Origin: JADGNZ01 sp963715895
GTDB taxonomy: Bacteria > Acidobacteriota > Thermoanaerobaculia > Gp7-AA8
Direction: 5' to 3'
NCBI GenBank assembly: GCA_963715895.1
Contig: OY970284.1
Coordinates: 3,286,001 to 3,350,000 of the forward strand
DNA: 64,000 bases
Shown one piece after another: positions 61,990-64,000 of this stretch. The stretch's first letter is position 1, and every line of letters starts with the position of its first letter. The notes below the pieces were generated by a model. It was not told where the DNA came from, did not search any database, and saw only the letters and a list, made by a program, of their open reading frames with translations. The translations under genes were made by a program, and so were the position numbers.

Positions 61990-62616
61990 TCATCGCGGGT
62001 TCTTCCGCACCGGTCGCGCCGGCGCCAGCAGTCCGTTGACCGCACTATCGACGACTTGGGCGATCACGGTCTTCTTGTCGGCCCAGGGAAAGTCGGGGCG
62101 GGAGATCAGCAGCGATGTGATGCCGTGAACAGCGGTCCAGACGGACTGGCTTGCGGCGTCGACGCTGATGCGCCGGAATCGTTTTTCGTCGATGCACTGC
62201 TGCACGACGGAGCGCATGTACTCGTAAGCAGGATGCGGTTTTTCCGGATGCGACGCGCGCGGGCGGCGGAGGACGAAGGCAAACTCGTAGGCGCCCGGGT
62301 TGTTCAGCCCGAACTCGACGTAGGCGCGGCCTGCTTTCCTCAGAAACTTCACCGAGTCGATGGTTTTCCCGGGAGGCCTCAAGGCCAACAGGGCCTCGTC
62401 GAGTTGCGCGAAGCTCTCCTCGACCAGACAGTCGAAGAGCTCATCCTTGTCTTTGAAGTGCAGGTAGATGCTGCCGTGCGAACAGCCGATTCGCCCGGCA
62501 AGAGCGCGCATGGAGAGACTCTCGTAGCCGTCCAGCAGGAAGGCCTCGCGGGCCGACTCGAGGATGGTCCGGCGGAGCTCCTGGCGGTATCGCTGCCGCA
62601 GCGATTGCTTTTTCAT
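61990..62616 (-). CDS. TetR-family transcriptional regulator
   Basis: This 208-residue protein has the TetR HTH at residues 10-60 (ILESAREAFLLDGYESLSMR, LAGRIGCSHGSIYLHFKDKD) and a helical ligand-binding domain of the TetR_C type to residue 190. Small-molecule ligand unknown. It is divergent from the C45-type hydrolase gene, and TGACCACTGGTCA lies between them, so it probably represses that gene and itself. Confidence 0.85.
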   Translation of the reverse strand: MKKQSLRQRYRQELRRTILESAREAFLLDGYESLSMRALAGRIGCSHGSIYLHFKDKDELFDCLVEESFAQLDEALLALRPPGKTIDSVKFLRKAGRAYVEFGLNNPGAYEFAFVLRRPRASHPEKPHPAYEYMRSVVQQCIDEKRFRRISVDAASQSVWTAVHGITSLLISRPDFPWADKKTVIAQVVDSAVNGLLAPARPVRKNPR

Positions 62617-62634
62617 GACCGCAGGTTAAGATAA

Positions 62635-62647
62635 TGACCACTGGTCA
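62635..62647. promoter_or_regulatory. candidate TetR operator
   Basis: TGACCA, central C, TGGTCA: perfect 6-bp arms in the 90-bp region between the TetR gene (start 62616) and the hydrolase gene (start 62707). Confidence 0.6.
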
Positions 62648-62706
62648 GTCAAACCGTTAACCAATGCCCTGCCGGCTCCGTTCATACAGGCAAAGGAGAC
62701 TTCCTC

Positions 62707-64000
62707 ATGGCATCGCGAACGATCCCCACGGTATTCACACTGGTCATCGCCTTCGTCCTCACCACCTCCTGCCTGGCTGCCTCGAAGCCGCTGGTCGAAC
62801 AGGAGCGGATCATCGCCGGCAGCCCCGCTGATTCCATGGAGGTCCGTTACCTGACGCTGAAGGGAACGAACGAGGCCATCGGCCGGAGGCTGGCCGAGAT
62901 CGCTCGCGATCGTTACCAGGCCAAACTCACGCCAAGCACCGATCCGGTTCGGACACGCGCGCAACGCCTCTATATCGAGAAGAATGACCCGATCCTCTAT
63001 GAGCGGATGCGCGGTCTGGCCTCGTTGTTCGGCCACGCGATCGATGACGACCATTGGGACTTCTCCGCCGTCGGATTCACCGAACTGCACGCGGCCTGCT
63101 CGATCGCCCAGATCCCGCCCAGCCTGACCACGACGGGTACCAGCGTCGTCTCCCGCGACTATGACTACTCCACCGGCTCGCTGACCTTCGGGTTTCTGCC
63201 ACCGGGAATGCTGCATCCGACGGCGCGGCCGTACCTGATCGAGCTTCATCCCGATCATGGCTATGCCTCGGTGGCCATGGTGGCGTATGACCTCCTCAGC
63301 GGCGTGCTCGACGGCATGAACTCCGAGGGGCTCACCGTCACCATGGCCATGGATGATGAGGCCTTCGAAAAGCATCCCATCGAGCCGGTCGGCGGCTCGG
63401 CAGCAGGGCTGGGAGAGCTGCAGACTCTCCGCTTACTGCTCGACACCTGTGCCACCGTCGACGAGGCCAAGCAGGCACTCCTGCAGACGAAGCAGTATTA
63501 CGGATTCATCCCCGTTCACTACCTGATCGCCGATCGCTACGGAAAGTCGTTCGTATGGGAGTACTCCTTTGCCCATAACAAGGAGTACATCATCGAGAAC
63601 CCCGGAAAGCCGCTGGTGATGACGAACTTCTCGATCAACCAGCATCTCAACGATAACAAGCCGCCTTCCGCGGACGAAGCGAGGAAGGTGTGCAAGCGTT
63701 ACGCACTGCTGACCGAAAACCTCAACACGTCCTCGGGACTCCTCTCCGAGGAGCTCATCTCCCGGACGCATAAGAGGGTCGATGCGGTTTGGTCCCAGGC
63801 CGCTGATCCGTCACGGCCGCCAGTCCGCACCTTCTGGCACGCGCTCTATTATCCCGAAGAGCGCCGGGTGAAGTACAGCTTCTACCTGCACGACGAGGCG
63901 ATCGCCGCGGACCCTGACAATGTGCGCATCGTCCGCACGCCGTACATCGAGTTCCGGCTGGATGCCACGGAAGGTGGCAGCGCCTCAAATGCTGTCGTCC
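62707..64000 (+). CDS. C45-like N-terminal-nucleophile hydrolase/acyltransferase, partial
   Basis: The open frame from ATG 62707 (AAAGGAGA site) runs off the window after 431 codons. It has a signal peptide with SCLAAS (possible lipobox TSC), LKGTNEAIGRRLAEIARDRY, then ELHAACSIAQIPPSLTTTG with Cys131 as the likely autoprocessing nucleophile and the SRDYDY that usually follows it (G...RN.DY type). Family members are linear-amide hydrolases or acyltransferases. Its promoter region has the TetR-type operator. C-terminal part is outside the window. Confidence 0.7.
   Translation, partial: MASRTIPTVFTLVIAFVLTTSCLAASKPLVEQERIIAGSPADSMEVRYLTLKGTNEAIGRRLAEIARDRYQAKLTPSTDPVRTRAQRLYIEKNDPILYERMRGLASLFGHAIDDDHWDFSAVGFTELHAACSIAQIPPSLTTTGTSVVSRDYDYSTGSLTFGFLPPGMLHPTARPYLIELHPDHGYASVAMVAYDLLSGVLDGMNSEGLTVTMAMDDEAFEKHPIEPVGGSAAGLGELQTLRLLLDTCATVDEAKQALLQTKQYYGFIPVHYLIADRYGKSFVWEYSFAHNKEYIIENPGKPLVMTNFSINQHLNDNKPPSADEARKVCKRYALLTENLNTSSGLLSEELISRTHKRVDAVWSQAADPSRPPVRTFWHALYYPEERRVKYSFYLHDEAIAADPDNVRIVRTPYIEFRLDATEGGSASNAVV

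Overview
The window is 64 kb of GC-rich bacterial chromosome with an Acidobacteriota-like flavour. That placement is an inference from protein style: very large secreted NHL, BNR and SdrD-like proteins, a LodA-type quinoprotein oxidase, propeller-GGDEF-EAL signalling, many toxin-antitoxin relics and abundant REP-like intergenic palindromes. No rRNA or other phylogenetic marker is present, so the phylum is not proven. No tRNA, rRNA, CRISPR array or prophage core was seen.

Layout. 1-5.3 kb is a toxin-antitoxin/defence cluster: a decayed VapBC and a second RHH antitoxin with a toxin stub, an XRE regulator divergent from an unknown protein, a Schlafen-AlbA_2 protein, and a DarTG-like pair with the macro-domain gene first. 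5.3-8.8 kb carries a lodA-lodB operon (cysteine tryptophylquinone oxidase and its FAD maturation partner) and a small membrane protein. 8.9-10.3 kb is an IS4-family element inserted in a REP-like palindrome; an equal-length copy with an identical transposase lies at 60.5-61.8 kb in the same type of site. 10.4-20.2 kb holds a 1387-residue membrane protein and a propeller/GGDEF/EAL protein. 20.4-24.4 kb is a compact sulfur operon: periplasmic sulfurtransferase, two YeeE/TsuA halves, a Cys-less rhodanese and a cysteine-desulfurase-like PLP enzyme. 24.4-27 kb has a Panacea protein convergent with a candidate toxin, and a bicovalent FAD oxidase. 27-35.9 kb is one 2950-residue secreted C25-peptidase-like protein with inserted 65-residue modules.

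36-45.9 kb holds small accessory genes on the minus strand. Between about 45.7 and 40.9 kb these look like a remnant integron cassette array: one near-canonical attC, one full-length degenerate attC and one half site each lie just upstream of a gene, and four copies of a roughly 205-bp repeat sit behind the genes. No integrase gene is in the window. 46-54.7 kb has a BNR-protein/threonine ammonia-lyase (frameshifted)/DUF309 operon, a broken AbrB-toxin-DUF433 cluster, an alcohol dehydrogenase running into a palindrome, a 44-bp tandem palindrome array and two exported proteins. 54.8-60.4 kb is a giant NHL/fibronectin-like exported protein. The window ends with a TetR regulator divergent from a C45-type N-terminal-nucleophile hydrolase that runs off the end.

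Most intergenic regions contain recognisable dispersed repeat families (called A-H below). Several have run into coding sequence, at the start of yeeE and at the 3' end of the alcohol dehydrogenase.
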